This document shows positions 17,655-27,380 of a stretch of 64,000 nt of DNA, piece after piece; position 1 is the first letter of the stretch, and each line of letters begins with the position of its first letter. A program made the translations under genes and the position numbers. Source of the DNA: Flavobacterium noncentrifugens (GTDB taxonomy: Bacteria; Bacteroidota; Bacteroidia; Flavobacteriales; Flavobacteriaceae); the NCBI RefSeq assembly GCF_900100375.1, contig NZ_FNEZ01000002.1:496001-560000 (forward strand), in the 5' to 3' direction. A model generated the notes under the pieces. It was given only the letters and a program-made list of their open reading frames with translations. It was not told where the DNA came from and made no database searches.

Positions 17655-19757
17655 TTAACTAATGTAATTCCAGATGTTTTTCTTTTTGGTCATTTCAATG
17701 AATACATTTCGCATCGCCTGATGTTCTGGTTTGATCATTTGCGCATCGTCTTTGAGTAGGCGAACGGCGTAATTTCTGGCCAATAATAAAATGTCTTTAT
17801 CGCGGACGATATCGGCAATTTGAAGATTCAGGACACCGCTTTGTTGCGTTCCCATGATGTCGCCCGGACCGCGTAATTTTAGGTCGACTTCGGCAATTTC
17901 GAATCCGTCATTGGTGCGCACCATTGTTTCCATCCGGATTTTGCTGTCGGCAGATAATTTCTGGGAAGTCATTAATATGCAATAACTCTGTTCGGCGCCT
18001 CGGCCCACGCGCCCGCGCAATTGATGCAGCTGTGACAATCCGAAACGTTCGGCGCTTTCGATGATCATGACGCTGGCATTCGGAATATTCACGCCGACTT
18101 CAATCACAGTTGTTGCGACCATAATGTTGGTTTTGCCTTGAGAAAATCGTTTCATTTCGGCATCTTTATCGGCAGGTTTCATTTTTCCGTGAACGATGGA
18201 AATTGCATATTTCGGCAACGGAAAATCGCGCGAAAGGCTTTCGTATCCATCCATCAGATCTTTATAATCCATTTTTTCAGATTCCTGGATCAATGGATAA
18301 ACGATATAAATCTGGCGGCCTTTTGCAATTTCGTCTGCGATGAATTTCCATACTTTCAAACGGTTGCTGTCGAACCGGTGCACAGTTTGGATCGGTTTTC
18401 TGCCGGGCGGCAATTCGTCAATGACAGAAATATCAAGATCGCCGTACAAACTCATTGCCAAAGTTCTTGGAATTGGTGTTGCGGTCATGACCAAAACGTG
18501 CGGCGGAATGTCGTTTTTCTTCCACAATTTCGAGCGTTGTTCTACACCAAAACGGTGTTGCTCGTCAATGATCGCAAGACCTAAATTTTGAAATTGCACT
18601 TTGTCTTCAAGCAACGCATGTGTGCCAATTAAAATGTCGAGTGAGCCATTTTCAAGCGCTTCGTGAATGATTTTCCTTTCGGCGGTTTTTACCGATCCGG
18701 TCAGGATTTTTATCGTAATGTTGAGGTCTTTTGCGAGTTCGGTCAGGCCGATGAAATGCTGGTTTGCGAGGATTTCCGTTGGCGCCATTAAACAACTTTG
18801 AAAGCCATTGTCTTTCGCCAAAAGCATGCTCATTAATGCGACGATTGTTTTTCCCGAACCGACATCGCCTTGCAACATGCGGTTCATTTGCGCCGGATTT
18901 CCCATATCGTTCCGAATTTCTTTCAACACTCTTTTTTGTGCATTCGTCAAATCAAAAGGCAAATGATGGTTGTAAAAGTTCGTGAAATTTTCTCCAACTT
19001 TATCAAAAACATGGCCTTTGATTTTGTGTTTGTGAACGAGGTTTTTGGTAATCAATTGCAATTGGATGAAAAACAATTCCTCGAATTTTAACCGGAATTG
19101 CGCTTTCGCCAAAATGTCGCTGCTTTTCGGGAAATGGATGTTGAACAACGCCGCGTTTTTCGGAATCAATTTTAATTCTTCGATCAAATATTGTGGCAAA
19201 GTTTCGACGAACAATGCCTGTGTTTCCATAAACAATTGCTGCATCATTTTATTGATGACACGGTTTGAAACGCCGCGCTGCGTAAGTTTTTCGGTTGATG
19301 GATAAACGGGCTGCATGGCTGATCTCAGGCTTTGCTCGTGTTCGGTGAGCGGTTCCAATTCGGGATGCGCCATATTGAAAATGCCGCCGAAAGATGTTGT
19401 TTTTCCGAAAATGACATACGGCAAGTTGAGCTTTAAATTCTCGCGGATCCATTTTTGTCCCTGAAACCAAACGAGTTCCATCTGGCCCGTGTCATCCGCG
19501 AAAGTGGCCACCAGACGCTTGCCATTTTTCTGCTCGACGGTTTTGATATTGATGATTTTTCCAACGACCTGCACTTCGGTATTGCTGTTCTGCAATTCGT
19601 TGATCTTGTAGTAACGCGTGCGGTCAATGTAGCGGCTTGGATAGAAATTGATTAAATCCTGGTATTTGAAAATCCCGAGTTCCTTGCGCAGCAATTCGCC
19701 GCGGGCAGGGCCAACGCCTTTGAGGTATTCGATCGGTGTTTGCAGGAGGTTATTCAT
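17655..19757 (-). CDS. recG: ATP-dependent DNA helicase RecG
   Basis: A 700-residue RecG, which reverses stalled replication forks and moves Holliday junctions. Domains in order: N-terminal wedge/OB domain (about 1-240, starting with GVGPARGELLRKELGI), then two RecA-like helicase domains. Walker A is GDVGSGKT, motif II is DEQHRFG, and motif III is MTATPIPRTL. The conserved QLRGRVGRG and the C-terminal RGPGDIMGTQQSG motif are both present. Length is normal. It diverges from the M1 peptidase gene. Confidence 0.97.
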   Translation of the reverse strand: MNNLLQTPIEYLKGVGPARGELLRKELGIFKYQDLINFYPSRYIDRTRYYKINELQNSNTEVQVVGKIINIKTVEQKNGKRLVATFADDTGQMELVWFQGQKWIRENLKLNLPYVIFGKTTSFGGIFNMAHPELEPLTEHEQSLRSAMQPVYPSTEKLTQRGVSNRVINKMMQQLFMETQALFVETLPQYLIEELKLIPKNAALFNIHFPKSSDILAKAQFRLKFEELFFIQLQLITKNLVHKHKIKGHVFDKVGENFTNFYNHHLPFDLTNAQKRVLKEIRNDMGNPAQMNRMLQGDVGSGKTIVALMSMLLAKDNGFQSCLMAPTEILANQHFIGLTELAKDLNITIKILTGSVKTAERKIIHEALENGSLDILIGTHALLEDKVQFQNLGLAIIDEQHRFGVEQRSKLWKKNDIPPHVLVMTATPIPRTLAMSLYGDLDISVIDELPPGRKPIQTVHRFDSNRLKVWKFIADEIAKGRQIYIVYPLIQESEKMDYKDLMDGYESLSRDFPLPKYAISIVHGKMKPADKDAEMKRFSQGKTNIMVATTVIEVGVNIPNASVMIIESAERFGLSQLHQLRGRVGRGAEQSYCILMTSQKLSADSKIRMETMVRTNDGFEIAEVDLKLRGPGDIMGTQQSGVLNLQIADIVRDKDILLLARNYAVRLLKDDAQMIKPEHQAMRNVFIEMTKKKNIWNYIS

Positions 19758-19859
19758 TGAAATTAGCGAATGGGCAAATTAGACAATCAGCCAATTAGAC
19801 AGTTATACTAAGGAGCGAAGATAGTTTTTAATTGGGAAATGGACAATCAGGATTTAACA

Positions 19860-19898
19860 CTCATTATCCTTTGTCAATTATCCAATATCAATTTTCCT
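19860..19898. repeat. AT-rich heptad repeat array
   Basis: Units of seven: ATTATCC, TTTGTCA, ATTATCC, AATATCA, ATTTTCC. Looser units with AATTAGACA lie at 19764-19802. Both are in the divergent gap between recG and the M1 peptidase gene. Confidence 0.55.
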
Positions 19899-19928
19899 TA
19901 AACATTATTATTTTTCTGACGAATTCAA

Positions 19929-19936
19929 TAACTTTG
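19929..19936 (+). promoter_or_regulatory. -7 promoter element TAACTTTG
   Basis: A TAnnTTTG match 21 bases before the ATG at 19958. It supports that start over the in-frame extension to 19832. Confidence 0.5.
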
Positions 19937-19957
19937 GAATATTCAAAAAAACTTTGC

Positions 19958-22054
19958 ATGAAATTCCCAAGTCTGTTGTTATTGTTTTTTTTTCAGATGG
20001 CTTTTTGCCAACAATCGGAACAAGTCGATTTTAAAACTATTTCTGCCTCAATAGCCATCAATCCGGTAAAGCGGAATGTTGTCGGAAAAGGCACTTATAC
20101 GTTTGAAGTCAAGGACAAAAAGATCGATACGATCCGCATCGACGCACAAAAGATGGAATTCACAAATGTCAAGATCAACAACAGCAACGTTAAATTCAAG
20201 AACAGCAACAAACAACTGCTTTTATTTAACGGATTTCGAAAAGGCGAGAATAAATTGACGTTCGAATACGAAGCGTTTCCAACCCAAACCATGTATTTTG
20301 TAAATTGGGATTTTACCAAAGAAGATACAAAACCCGAAAATATCAACGGACAAATCTGGACACAAGGCCAAGGGAAAAACACCAGCCATTGGCTTCCGAG
20401 TTTTGACGATGTAAATGAGAAAACCGTTTTCAATCTCGACATTACGTTTGAGAAAAGTTTCGAAGTCATTTCAAATGGGACATTGCTCAAAAAAATCCCA
20501 AACGCAGAAGAAATTACCTGGCAATACCGCATGCAAAAACCCATGAGCAGTTATCTGGCAATGGTTGCGATCGGGCATTTTCAAAAACGTACTGAGAAGT
20601 CGCTTTCGGGAATTCCGCTTGACGAATATTATGAAAAAGGCGATGATGATAAAGTCGAACCAACGTATCGTTACAGCGTGGCTATTTTCGATTTTTTAGT
20701 ACGCGAAATCGGTGTGCAATATCCATGGGAAATTTACAAGCAAATTCCGGTGCATGACTTTTTGTATGCCGGAATGGAAAATACTTCGGCCACGGTTTTC
20801 TCGCGTGATTTCGTTGTAGACAGCGTAGGTTACAACGACCGAAGTTATGTGAATGTCAACGCGCATGAGTTGGCACACCAGTGGTTTGGCGATCTGGTGA
20901 CTGCAAAATCGGGTAAAGACCATTGGCTCCAGGAAGGTTTTGCGACGTATTATGCGCTGTTGGCTGAACGCGAAATTTTCGGGGAGGATTATTTTTACAA
21001 TAAATTATACAATACTTCGCGCCAGCTTGAAGATGCGGCAAAAACCGATACGATTCCGGTGCTGAATCCAAAGGCGAGTTCGCTTACGTTTTACCAGAAA
21101 GGCGCGTGGGCGTTGCATGCCATTCGTGAAAGCGTAGGAAAAGAAAAATTCAACCTGGCGGTTAAAAATTATCTGGAGAAATACGCTTATGCGAATGTGA
21201 CTACGGATGATTTTTTGAATGAAATCAGAGCCGTTTCTGATTTTGATATTGTAAAATTTAAGAAAACCTGGCTCGAATCGGCTGGGTTTCCAACAGCAGA
21301 AGCCACTGTTTTATTACAGAAAAACGAGTTAATGAAACAATATATCAAACTGCGTGACCAACCGTTATTCCTGACAAAAGACAAAGCCGAAATCATCAGG
21401 ATGATGCAAAGCGACGTGTATTATCCGGTAAAAGAATTGCTCGTGTATCAATCGGCATCGCATCCGATGGAACTTAAAAAGGACGTTCTGCTCGCAGCTT
21501 TAAAAACGAATGACCTGCAGGTTCGGCAGGCAGTTGCGACTTCTTTAAAAGAAATTCCAGAAAATTTCCGCGCCGATTATGAAACGCTTTTAAATGACAG
21601 ATCTTATGAAACGCAGGAAATTGCGCTTTTTAATTTGTGGAACCAATTTCCGGCAGAACAAAATCGATACCTTACCATTTCAAAAGACTGGGAAGGTTTT
21701 CAGGACAAAAATCTGAGGTTGCTGCATTTGTCTTTGGCGTTTATCACGCTAAAGGAACAACCCGCAAAAGCGAAAATCTATCAGGAATTGCTTTCATACA
21801 CCGGAACGAATTACGATTCGACTTTGCAGCAAAATGCTTTGCAAAAACTGCTAAACCTTGAGATTTACACCGAAGATGTATTGCGCAGTCTGACATACGG
21901 ACTTGGAAGCCACCGTTGGCAGTTCGTCAAATTTTCAAAAGACAACATCAGGAAATTGCTGAAAGATAAAAAATACCGCGAGATTTTCATTAAAATACGC
22001 ACCGATCTTCCGATTCGCGAGAAAACCCAATTGCAACGACTGCTTGAAGAATAA
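19958..22054 (+). CDS. M1 family metallopeptidase (aminopeptidase N-like)
   Basis: A 698-residue zinc aminopeptidase with a signal peptide (MKFPSLLLLFFFQMAFC, mature end near QQSEQ). A cysteine sits at the cleavage region, but the site FCQQS is not a good lipobox. The substrate motif GMENTS and the zinc site HELAH (about residues 303-307) with the downstream glutamate in WLQEGFA are both present. A HEAT-like helical C-terminus follows. It probably acts in the periplasm. The patatin gene starts at the next base after the stop, so the two are co-transcribed. Confidence 0.93.
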   Translation: MKFPSLLLLFFFQMAFCQQSEQVDFKTISASIAINPVKRNVVGKGTYTFEVKDKKIDTIRIDAQKMEFTNVKINNSNVKFKNSNKQLLLFNGFRKGENKLTFEYEAFPTQTMYFVNWDFTKEDTKPENINGQIWTQGQGKNTSHWLPSFDDVNEKTVFNLDITFEKSFEVISNGTLLKKIPNAEEITWQYRMQKPMSSYLAMVAIGHFQKRTEKSLSGIPLDEYYEKGDDDKVEPTYRYSVAIFDFLVREIGVQYPWEIYKQIPVHDFLYAGMENTSATVFSRDFVVDSVGYNDRSYVNVNAHELAHQWFGDLVTAKSGKDHWLQEGFATYYALLAEREIFGEDYFYNKLYNTSRQLEDAAKTDTIPVLNPKASSLTFYQKGAWALHAIRESVGKEKFNLAVKNYLEKYAYANVTTDDFLNEIRAVSDFDIVKFKKTWLESAGFPTAEATVLLQKNELMKQYIKLRDQPLFLTKDKAEIIRMMQSDVYYPVKELLVYQSASHPMELKKDVLLAALKTNDLQVRQAVATSLKEIPENFRADYETLLNDRSYETQEIALFNLWNQFPAEQNRYLTISKDWEGFQDKNLRLLHLSLAFITLKEQPAKAKIYQELLSYTGTNYDSTLQQNALQKLLNLEIYTEDVLRSLTYGLGSHRWQFVKFSKDNIRKLLKDKKYREIFIKIRTDLPIREKTQLQRLLEE

Positions 22055-22975
22055 ATGTATGAGAAAAATATGAGAGCGCTGGTGATTTCCGGCGGCGGCA
22101 GCAAGGGCGCATTTGCCGGCGGGGTGGCGCAATACCTGATTCAGGAGAACAAGCACGAATATGATTTGCTGCTTGGGACTTCGACCGGGAGCTTGCTGAT
22201 TCCGCATCTGGCGTTGGGAAATGTCGAGAAAATTTACGGCATTTATACGAGCGTCGACATGGATAAAATCTTCAATGTCAATCCGTTTGTCATCAAAAAT
22301 AAAAACGGAATTGAAACGGTTTCGATCAATCATTACAATGTGATCCGGCAGTTTTTGAAGAAAAAACGTACTTTCGGTGAAAGCCAAAGACTTAGAAAAT
22401 ACATTCGCGATAATTTTTCGTTGTCGGAATTTAACCAGCTTAAATCTTCGAAATGCAACATTGTAGTGACGGTAACAAATTTGTCTAAAAATGAAGTCGA
22501 ATACAAATGCATCCGCGATTTTGAGTATGATGAATTTTGCGACTGGATCTGGATCTCGTGCAACTACATTCCGTTTATGAGTTTGGTCGAAAAGAATGGC
22601 AGCGAATATGGCGACGGCGGATTTTCGAGCCTCGTGCCAATTCGTGAAGCCATCCAGCGCGGTGCCACAGAAATTGATGTGGTGATTTTGGAAACGGAAG
22701 TGCAAACCGCGCCACGTGTCATCGGGAAAAATCCGTTTTCACTGATGGTCGATCTGTTTGCGACGCTTTTAGACCAGGTCGAAAAACACGACATTACCAT
22801 TGGCAAACTTGCGGCAAACAATAAGAATGTAAAACTTAATATGTATTATACTCCGGTGCAGCTTACGAACAATGCATTGATCTTTAATAAAACCCAGATG
22901 AAACAATGGTGGCATCAGGGTTATGAATATGCACAGAATAAAAGTGAGATTATGAGTGAGGTAAAGGAGCCTTAA
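22055..22975 (+). CDS. Patatin-like phospholipase
   Basis: A 306-residue lipid acyl hydrolase with the patatin fold (Pfam PF01734). The oxyanion loop SGGGSKGAFAGG, the nucleophile elbow GTSTG (Ser43) and the catalytic aspartate in YGDGGF (Asp187) are all present, so it should be active. No signal peptide is seen. The start at 22055 follows directly on the M1 stop; ATG 22070 (MRALVIS) is an alternative. It may act on membrane lipids; the true substrate is unknown. Confidence 0.9.
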   Translation: MYEKNMRALVISGGGSKGAFAGGVAQYLIQENKHEYDLLLGTSTGSLLIPHLALGNVEKIYGIYTSVDMDKIFNVNPFVIKNKNGIETVSINHYNVIRQFLKKKRTFGESQRLRKYIRDNFSLSEFNQLKSSKCNIVVTVTNLSKNEVEYKCIRDFEYDEFCDWIWISCNYIPFMSLVEKNGSEYGDGGFSSLVPIREAIQRGATEIDVVILETEVQTAPRVIGKNPFSLMVDLFATLLDQVEKHDITIGKLAANNKNVKLNMYYTPVQLTNNALIFNKTQMKQWWHQGYEYAQNKSEIMSEVKEP

Positions 22976-22984
22976 TTTGTAAAA

Positions 22985-23017
22985 TAAAAAAAGCCTCCAA
23001 TCCGGAGGCTTTTTTTA
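22985..23017. terminator. Bidirectional terminator
   Basis: AGCCTCC and GGAGGCT form a stem with a five-base loop, with A and T runs on either side. It separates the convergent patatin gene and the gene at 23015. Confidence 0.85.
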
Positions 23018-23536
23018 AATCAATTCCCTCACTTCATTCCTGATATACGAAAGAGCCGCGCTACTCGGTGTATTCTTATCAAGCAAAGTGCTTAAAATCA
23101 GTTCGCGAAGTTTATCGGCATCGGCAACTTCAGGGTTTGAGGCTGCTTTGCGGAGCATTTGTATGGTAGAATTTTTTGCAGTTTGAATAATCGCCCAGCA
23201 TTCATCCGAAATGTAAATCTGCTGCGTTAAATTGTGTTCGAATTCCTGTTCGACCTGAGCGATCACAAAATTTGAATAGTCATTTTTATCAGTTGAAACC
23301 GGCGTAATCCTGATCAGCAATTTCGACGGATCGATGCGTTCCATAAACAAAGTCATGCGCTCATAAGCCTGTAATTTCAGCGGAAGCGAACCTTTTTGGT
23401 TTTGGCGCATCAGTAAAAAATGGCGTTTTTTGTCTTCGTTCTGAACAAACATCTGAAAGAAATAATAAGCGACGCCGCCAGTAATTAAAGCCGGTAACGT
23501 ATAAAATAAGAGTTCGATGATTTTATTGGTATCCAT
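23015..23536 (-). CDS. Membrane-anchored protein of unknown function
   Basis: A 173-residue protein with one N-terminal membrane segment (IIELLFYTLPALITGGVAYYFF), then a charged helical cytoplasmic part that contains the stretch LKLQAYERMTLFMERIDPSK. The pattern is common among conserved Bacteroidota proteins without a known function. I choose the ATG at 23536 because a -7 box (TATTTTTG) lies just upstream at 23562-23555. No catalytic motif is visible. Confidence 0.7.
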   Translation of the reverse strand: MDTNKIIELLFYTLPALITGGVAYYFFQMFVQNEDKKRHFLLMRQNQKGSLPLKLQAYERMTLFMERIDPSKLLIRITPVSTDKNDYSNFVIAQVEQEFEHNLTQQIYISDECWAIIQTAKNSTIQMLRKAASNPEVADADKLRELILSTLLDKNTPSSAALSYIRNEVRELI

Positions 23537-23554
23537 GTTTTTTGATTTTGAAAG

Positions 23555-23562
23555 CAAAAATA
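23555..23562 (-). promoter_or_regulatory. -7 promoter element TATTTTTG
   Basis: A TAnnTTTG match on the minus strand, 18 bases before the ATG at 23536. Confidence 0.45.
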
Positions 23563-23662
23563 GAATTTAGTTGAGTTGTTCCAACAAAAAGAATTTGTTT
23601 TGGTAACTTTTTTTGAAAACTATCGTCAGGTTGGCTATATTCGGGAAATAAAATCCATACCG

Positions 23663-24871
23663 ATGAAAAAAATCTGCCTGCTCTTTGTTTTTTTAAGTTT
23701 TGCCGCACCTGCCCAAACCGTTACTGTTAGAGGTTTTTTGAAAGATGCCACAACCAATCAACCTGTAATCAGCGCTTCGGTTGGTGTCAAAAATTCGGCG
23801 ATCGGGACCATTTCAAATGAAGAAGGAAATTTTCAATTGTCTTTGCCGGAAAATGCTGAGGTTGTGATTTCTTTTCTCGGATATAAACCTATCGCAATTC
23901 CGGCAGCTGATTTTGGATTGGATGTCAAAACAATCGCACTTCAAATCGATGAGCAAATCTTAGAAGAAGTCGTGATTTCGAAAATCCCGATCGAAAAAAT
24001 GCTCGAAAACCTCATTGTAACTTCGATGGCGCGTTTTAATAAGCCTATTATCCTAAATACTTATTACCGTGAATTTGTAAAGATCAACGGCAAATATTCT
24101 AAATTTTCGGATGGTTTGCTCGATTACCACATCAGCGGATCTGTCAAAAGAAATAAATCCGATCTGATTGTAAAACAAAGCCGGACCGCGCAACTGTTCA
24201 CCAATGACGAATTGAAAGAAGATGAAATGATCGATTTTGATTCTTTCGTGAATGTGCAGCATGGCGTGACTTACAATTATGATTTTACTTTTATAAAGAA
24301 AATATTGCTTGACGGAGACCGCTATGAAAATTATGACCTCGAACTCAAGTCTAAAAAAAGCAAAGATGGAAAGGAATTGTTCGCAATTAATTTTGAACCA
24401 AAAACCGATTCTGGCGCAATTTACAAAGGGTCAATTGTTTTCGATCCAGAAGCCAAACTGATTTTTGATATCGATATTGACCTTATTTCCGAAAATCTCA
24501 AATTTAAGGAGCGCAATATTCTTGTAGCACGCGTCACTTTTATGGGAAATACTATTAAAGCGGGCTATAAATTGGTCGGAAATAATTATATTTTGTCATA
24601 CAGCAGCCGTTTTAACAAGCTTCGGATTACCATGAAGAAACGCAAATATGATAAAACGATCGAATCCAAAAGCGATATTATTGTAACCGATCTGCACGTT
24701 GACGACCTGACTTACAATAAAAAAGAAATCTACAAGGAAAAAGATTTATACGCCAGAGGAAATAAATATACCGATAAATTCTGGCTCGAAAACAATTCAC
24801 TGGTTTTAACAACTGGGGAACAACAAATCATCAACGAGCTTGAAAAAGCCGCTACTGCCGGATCAAAATAA
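23663..24871 (+). CDS. Exported protein with carboxypeptidase-like regulatory domain
   Basis: A 402-residue secreted protein. The signal peptide (MKKICLLFVFLSFAAPA) is followed by a CarboxypepD_reg-like beta-sandwich (about residues 20-105, with GTISNEEGNFQLSLPEN), the type seen at the N-terminus of TonB-dependent receptors. The rest (about 110-402) is a beta-rich domain of unknown function without a receptor barrel or plug. It may sit in the periplasm or outer membrane. A promoter-like pair (TTTG at 23612, TATATTCG at 23636) precedes it. It is a family common in Flavobacteria with no assigned role that I know. Confidence 0.75.
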   Translation: MKKICLLFVFLSFAAPAQTVTVRGFLKDATTNQPVISASVGVKNSAIGTISNEEGNFQLSLPENAEVVISFLGYKPIAIPAADFGLDVKTIALQIDEQILEEVVISKIPIEKMLENLIVTSMARFNKPIILNTYYREFVKINGKYSKFSDGLLDYHISGSVKRNKSDLIVKQSRTAQLFTNDELKEDEMIDFDSFVNVQHGVTYNYDFTFIKKILLDGDRYENYDLELKSKKSKDGKELFAINFEPKTDSGAIYKGSIVFDPEAKLIFDIDIDLISENLKFKERNILVARVTFMGNTIKAGYKLVGNNYILSYSSRFNKLRITMKKRKYDKTIESKSDIIVTDLHVDDLTYNKKEIYKEKDLYARGNKYTDKFWLENNSLVLTTGEQQIINELEKAATAGSK

Positions 24872-24931
24872 AGTTGATATAAAAGCCAATCATTAACAAT
24901 TGGTGCACAATTATTTTCAACTTGAAATGCT

Positions 24932-24939
24932 TATTTTTG
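24932..24939 (+). promoter_or_regulatory. -7 promoter element TATTTTTG
   Basis: A TAnnTTTG match 16 bases before the ATG of the UvrD/PcrA helicase gene. Confidence 0.5.
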
Positions 24940-24955
24940 TCCTTTCAAAAATACT

Positions 24956-27289
24956 ATGCAAAAATATATAGACCAGCTTAATGAAGCCCAGCGCGAACCG
25001 GTGTTGCAGAAAGACGGGCCAATGATCATTATTGCCGGTGCTGGTTCCGGAAAAACACGCGTATTAACCATTCGCATCGCTTATCTGATGGCGCAGGGCG
25101 TAGATGCTTTTAACATCCTGGCTTTGACGTTCACAAACAAAGCGGCAAAGGAAATGAAAAAACGGATTTCCGACATTGTCGGGAGCAGCGAAGCCAAAAA
25201 CCTCTGGATGGGAACATTTCACTCGGTTTTTGCACGGATTTTACGCTCGGAGGCGGATAAATTAGGATATCCATCAAACTTTACCATTTACGATACACAG
25301 GATTCCGTGCGGCTCATTTCAGCGATCATCAAAGAAATGCAGCTCGACCGCGACGTATACAAACCGAAACAGGTCTTGGGCCGGATTTCATCTTATAAAA
25401 ACAGTTTAATTACTGTAAAAGCCTATTTCAACAACCCCGAACTGCAGGAAGCCGACGCCATGTCAAAAAAACCGCGTCTGGGTGAAATTTACCAAAATTA
25501 CGTCGAGCGTTGTTTCAAAGCCGGAGCCATGGATTTTGACGATTTGCTGTTGAAAACCAATGAATTGCTGAATCGTTTTCCCGATGTTCTGGCAAAATAC
25601 CAGGATCGTTTCAGATATATTTTAGTCGATGAGTACCAGGATACAAACCACTCGCAATACCTAATTGTTCGCGCTTTATCCGACCGTTTTCAGAATATCT
25701 GTGTCGTTGGCGACGATGCACAGAGTATTTACGCTTTCCGCGGCGCGAATATCAACAACATTTTAAATTTCCAGAAAGATTACGACAATGTAAAAACCTT
25801 CCGCCTGGAGCAGAATTACCGTTCGACCAAAAATATCGTAGAAGCAGCCAATACGATCATTGACAAGAACAAAACCAAACTCGATAAAATCGTATGGACA
25901 GCAAATGATTTCGGCCCGAAAATTAAAGTGCACCGCAGCATGACTGATGCCGAAGAAGGCCGTTTTGTTGCCAGTACGATCTGGGACGAAAAGATGAACA
26001 AGCAAATGATTAACGGGCAGTTTGCCATTTTGTACAGAACGAATGCACAGTCGCGTGCAATGGAAGATGCGCTTCGCAAACGCGACATTCCGTATCGGAT
26101 TTACGGCGGCTTGTCATTCTACCAAAGAAAAGAAATTAAAGATGTTTTGTGTTATTTAAGGTTGGTGATCAATCCGAAAGACGAAGAAGCACTAATCCGC
26201 GTGATCAATTATCCGGCGCGTGGCATCGGCGATACGACTGTTGAAAAACTGACCGTTGCCGCGAACCATTACAAGCGTTCGATCTTTGAAGTCATGCAGA
26301 ATATCGACAAGATCGACCTCAAACTCAATGGCCCAACGAAACAGCGTTTGCAGGATTTCGTCACGATGATCCAGAGTTTTCAGGTCATCAATGAAAATCA
26401 GGATGCGTTTATTATGGCCGATCATGTCGCTAAAAAAACAGGATTGGTTCAGGAACTTAAAAAAGATGCAACGCCCGAAGGCATTCAGCGCATCGAAAAT
26501 ATCGAAGAATTGCTAAACGGGATCAAGGATTTTACCGAAGGCCAAAAAGAAGTCGACGGCGCGCGCGGTGCTTTGTCTGAATTTCTCGAAGATGTCGCAC
26601 TTGCAACCGATTTGGATAAAGATACCGGCGACGACGACCGTGTGGCGTTGATGACGATCCACCTTGCAAAAGGACTTGAATTTCCATACGTTTTTATCGT
26701 TGGTATGGAAGAAGATTTATTTCCGAGTGCAATGAGTATGAGTACGAGAAGCGAACTCGAAGAAGAGCGCCGTTTGTTTTACGTCGCCTTAACGCGCGCC
26801 GAACATCAGGCCTATCTAACGTATGCACAATCGCGCTACCGCTGGGGGAAATTAACCGACAGCGAGCCTTCGCGTTTCATCAACGAGATTGACAGCCAGT
26901 ACATCGAATATTTATCAGGTGAAGAAACCAATTACCGTTACAAGCCGATGATCGATGCCGATATTTTTGGCGATGTCGATAAATCGAAATTACGCTTGTC
27001 AAAACCTGTTGGAGGTGCACCACCAAAATATGTAACCGACAACGAGCCGAAGTCGAACCTAAGCGTCAGAAAGCTTAAACCGATGGGCAACGCGCCGGCA
27101 GCTGCAGGAGCGAATTTATTTGACGGAAACTTGACTGCCGGAAGCACTGTCATGCACGAGCGTTTCGGAAAAGGGCAGATCGTAAGCCTTGAAGGCGTCG
27201 GCGCAGACCGAAAAGCCGAGATTAAATTTGAAGTGGGCGGCATTAAAAAATTGTTGTTGCGGTTTGCCAAATTAGACATCATTAATTAA
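24956..27289 (+). CDS. UvrD/PcrA-type ATP-dependent DNA helicase
   Basis: A 777-residue superfamily 1A helicase. Walker A is AGAGSGKT (about residues 27-34), motif Ia is TFTNKAAKEMKKR, motif II is DEYQDT (about residue 224) and motif III contains GDDAQSIYAFRGA. Motif VI is FYVALTRAEHQAYLTY. The C-terminus has a Tudor-like segment (VMHERFGKGQIVSLEG) that in PcrA binds RNA polymerase. It acts in nucleotide excision repair and removal of RecA or RNA polymerase from DNA. It reads as a full-length, intact gene. Confidence 0.95.
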   Translation: MQKYIDQLNEAQREPVLQKDGPMIIIAGAGSGKTRVLTIRIAYLMAQGVDAFNILALTFTNKAAKEMKKRISDIVGSSEAKNLWMGTFHSVFARILRSEADKLGYPSNFTIYDTQDSVRLISAIIKEMQLDRDVYKPKQVLGRISSYKNSLITVKAYFNNPELQEADAMSKKPRLGEIYQNYVERCFKAGAMDFDDLLLKTNELLNRFPDVLAKYQDRFRYILVDEYQDTNHSQYLIVRALSDRFQNICVVGDDAQSIYAFRGANINNILNFQKDYDNVKTFRLEQNYRSTKNIVEAANTIIDKNKTKLDKIVWTANDFGPKIKVHRSMTDAEEGRFVASTIWDEKMNKQMINGQFAILYRTNAQSRAMEDALRKRDIPYRIYGGLSFYQRKEIKDVLCYLRLVINPKDEEALIRVINYPARGIGDTTVEKLTVAANHYKRSIFEVMQNIDKIDLKLNGPTKQRLQDFVTMIQSFQVINENQDAFIMADHVAKKTGLVQELKKDATPEGIQRIENIEELLNGIKDFTEGQKEVDGARGALSEFLEDVALATDLDKDTGDDDRVALMTIHLAKGLEFPYVFIVGMEEDLFPSAMSMSTRSELEEERRLFYVALTRAEHQAYLTYAQSRYRWGKLTDSEPSRFINEIDSQYIEYLSGEETNYRYKPMIDADIFGDVDKSKLRLSKPVGGAPPKYVTDNEPKSNLSVRKLKPMGNAPAAAGANLFDGNLTAGSTVMHERFGKGQIVSLEGVGADRKAEIKFEVGGIKKLLLRFAKLDIIN

Positions 27290-27334
27290 TGGACATTAGA
27301 GAATAGATAATTATCTTAAGAAATCCGTAACTTA

Positions 27335-27374
27335 CATTGTTCATTGTTCATTGTCAATTATCCATTATCAATTA
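27335..27374. repeat. AT-rich heptad repeat array
   Basis: Units of seven in a row: ATTGTTC, ATTGTTC, ATTGTCA, ATTATCC, ATTATCA, ATTAAAA. The array ends 7 bases before the ATG of the YciO/TsaC-like gene. Confidence 0.7.
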
Positions 27375-27380
27375 AAAAAC

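Noticed and set aside
1152..27374. Heptad arrays as CRISPR or phage attachment sites
   Set aside because: The units are 7 bases with no spacers, vary within each array, and have no cas or integrase gene nearby.
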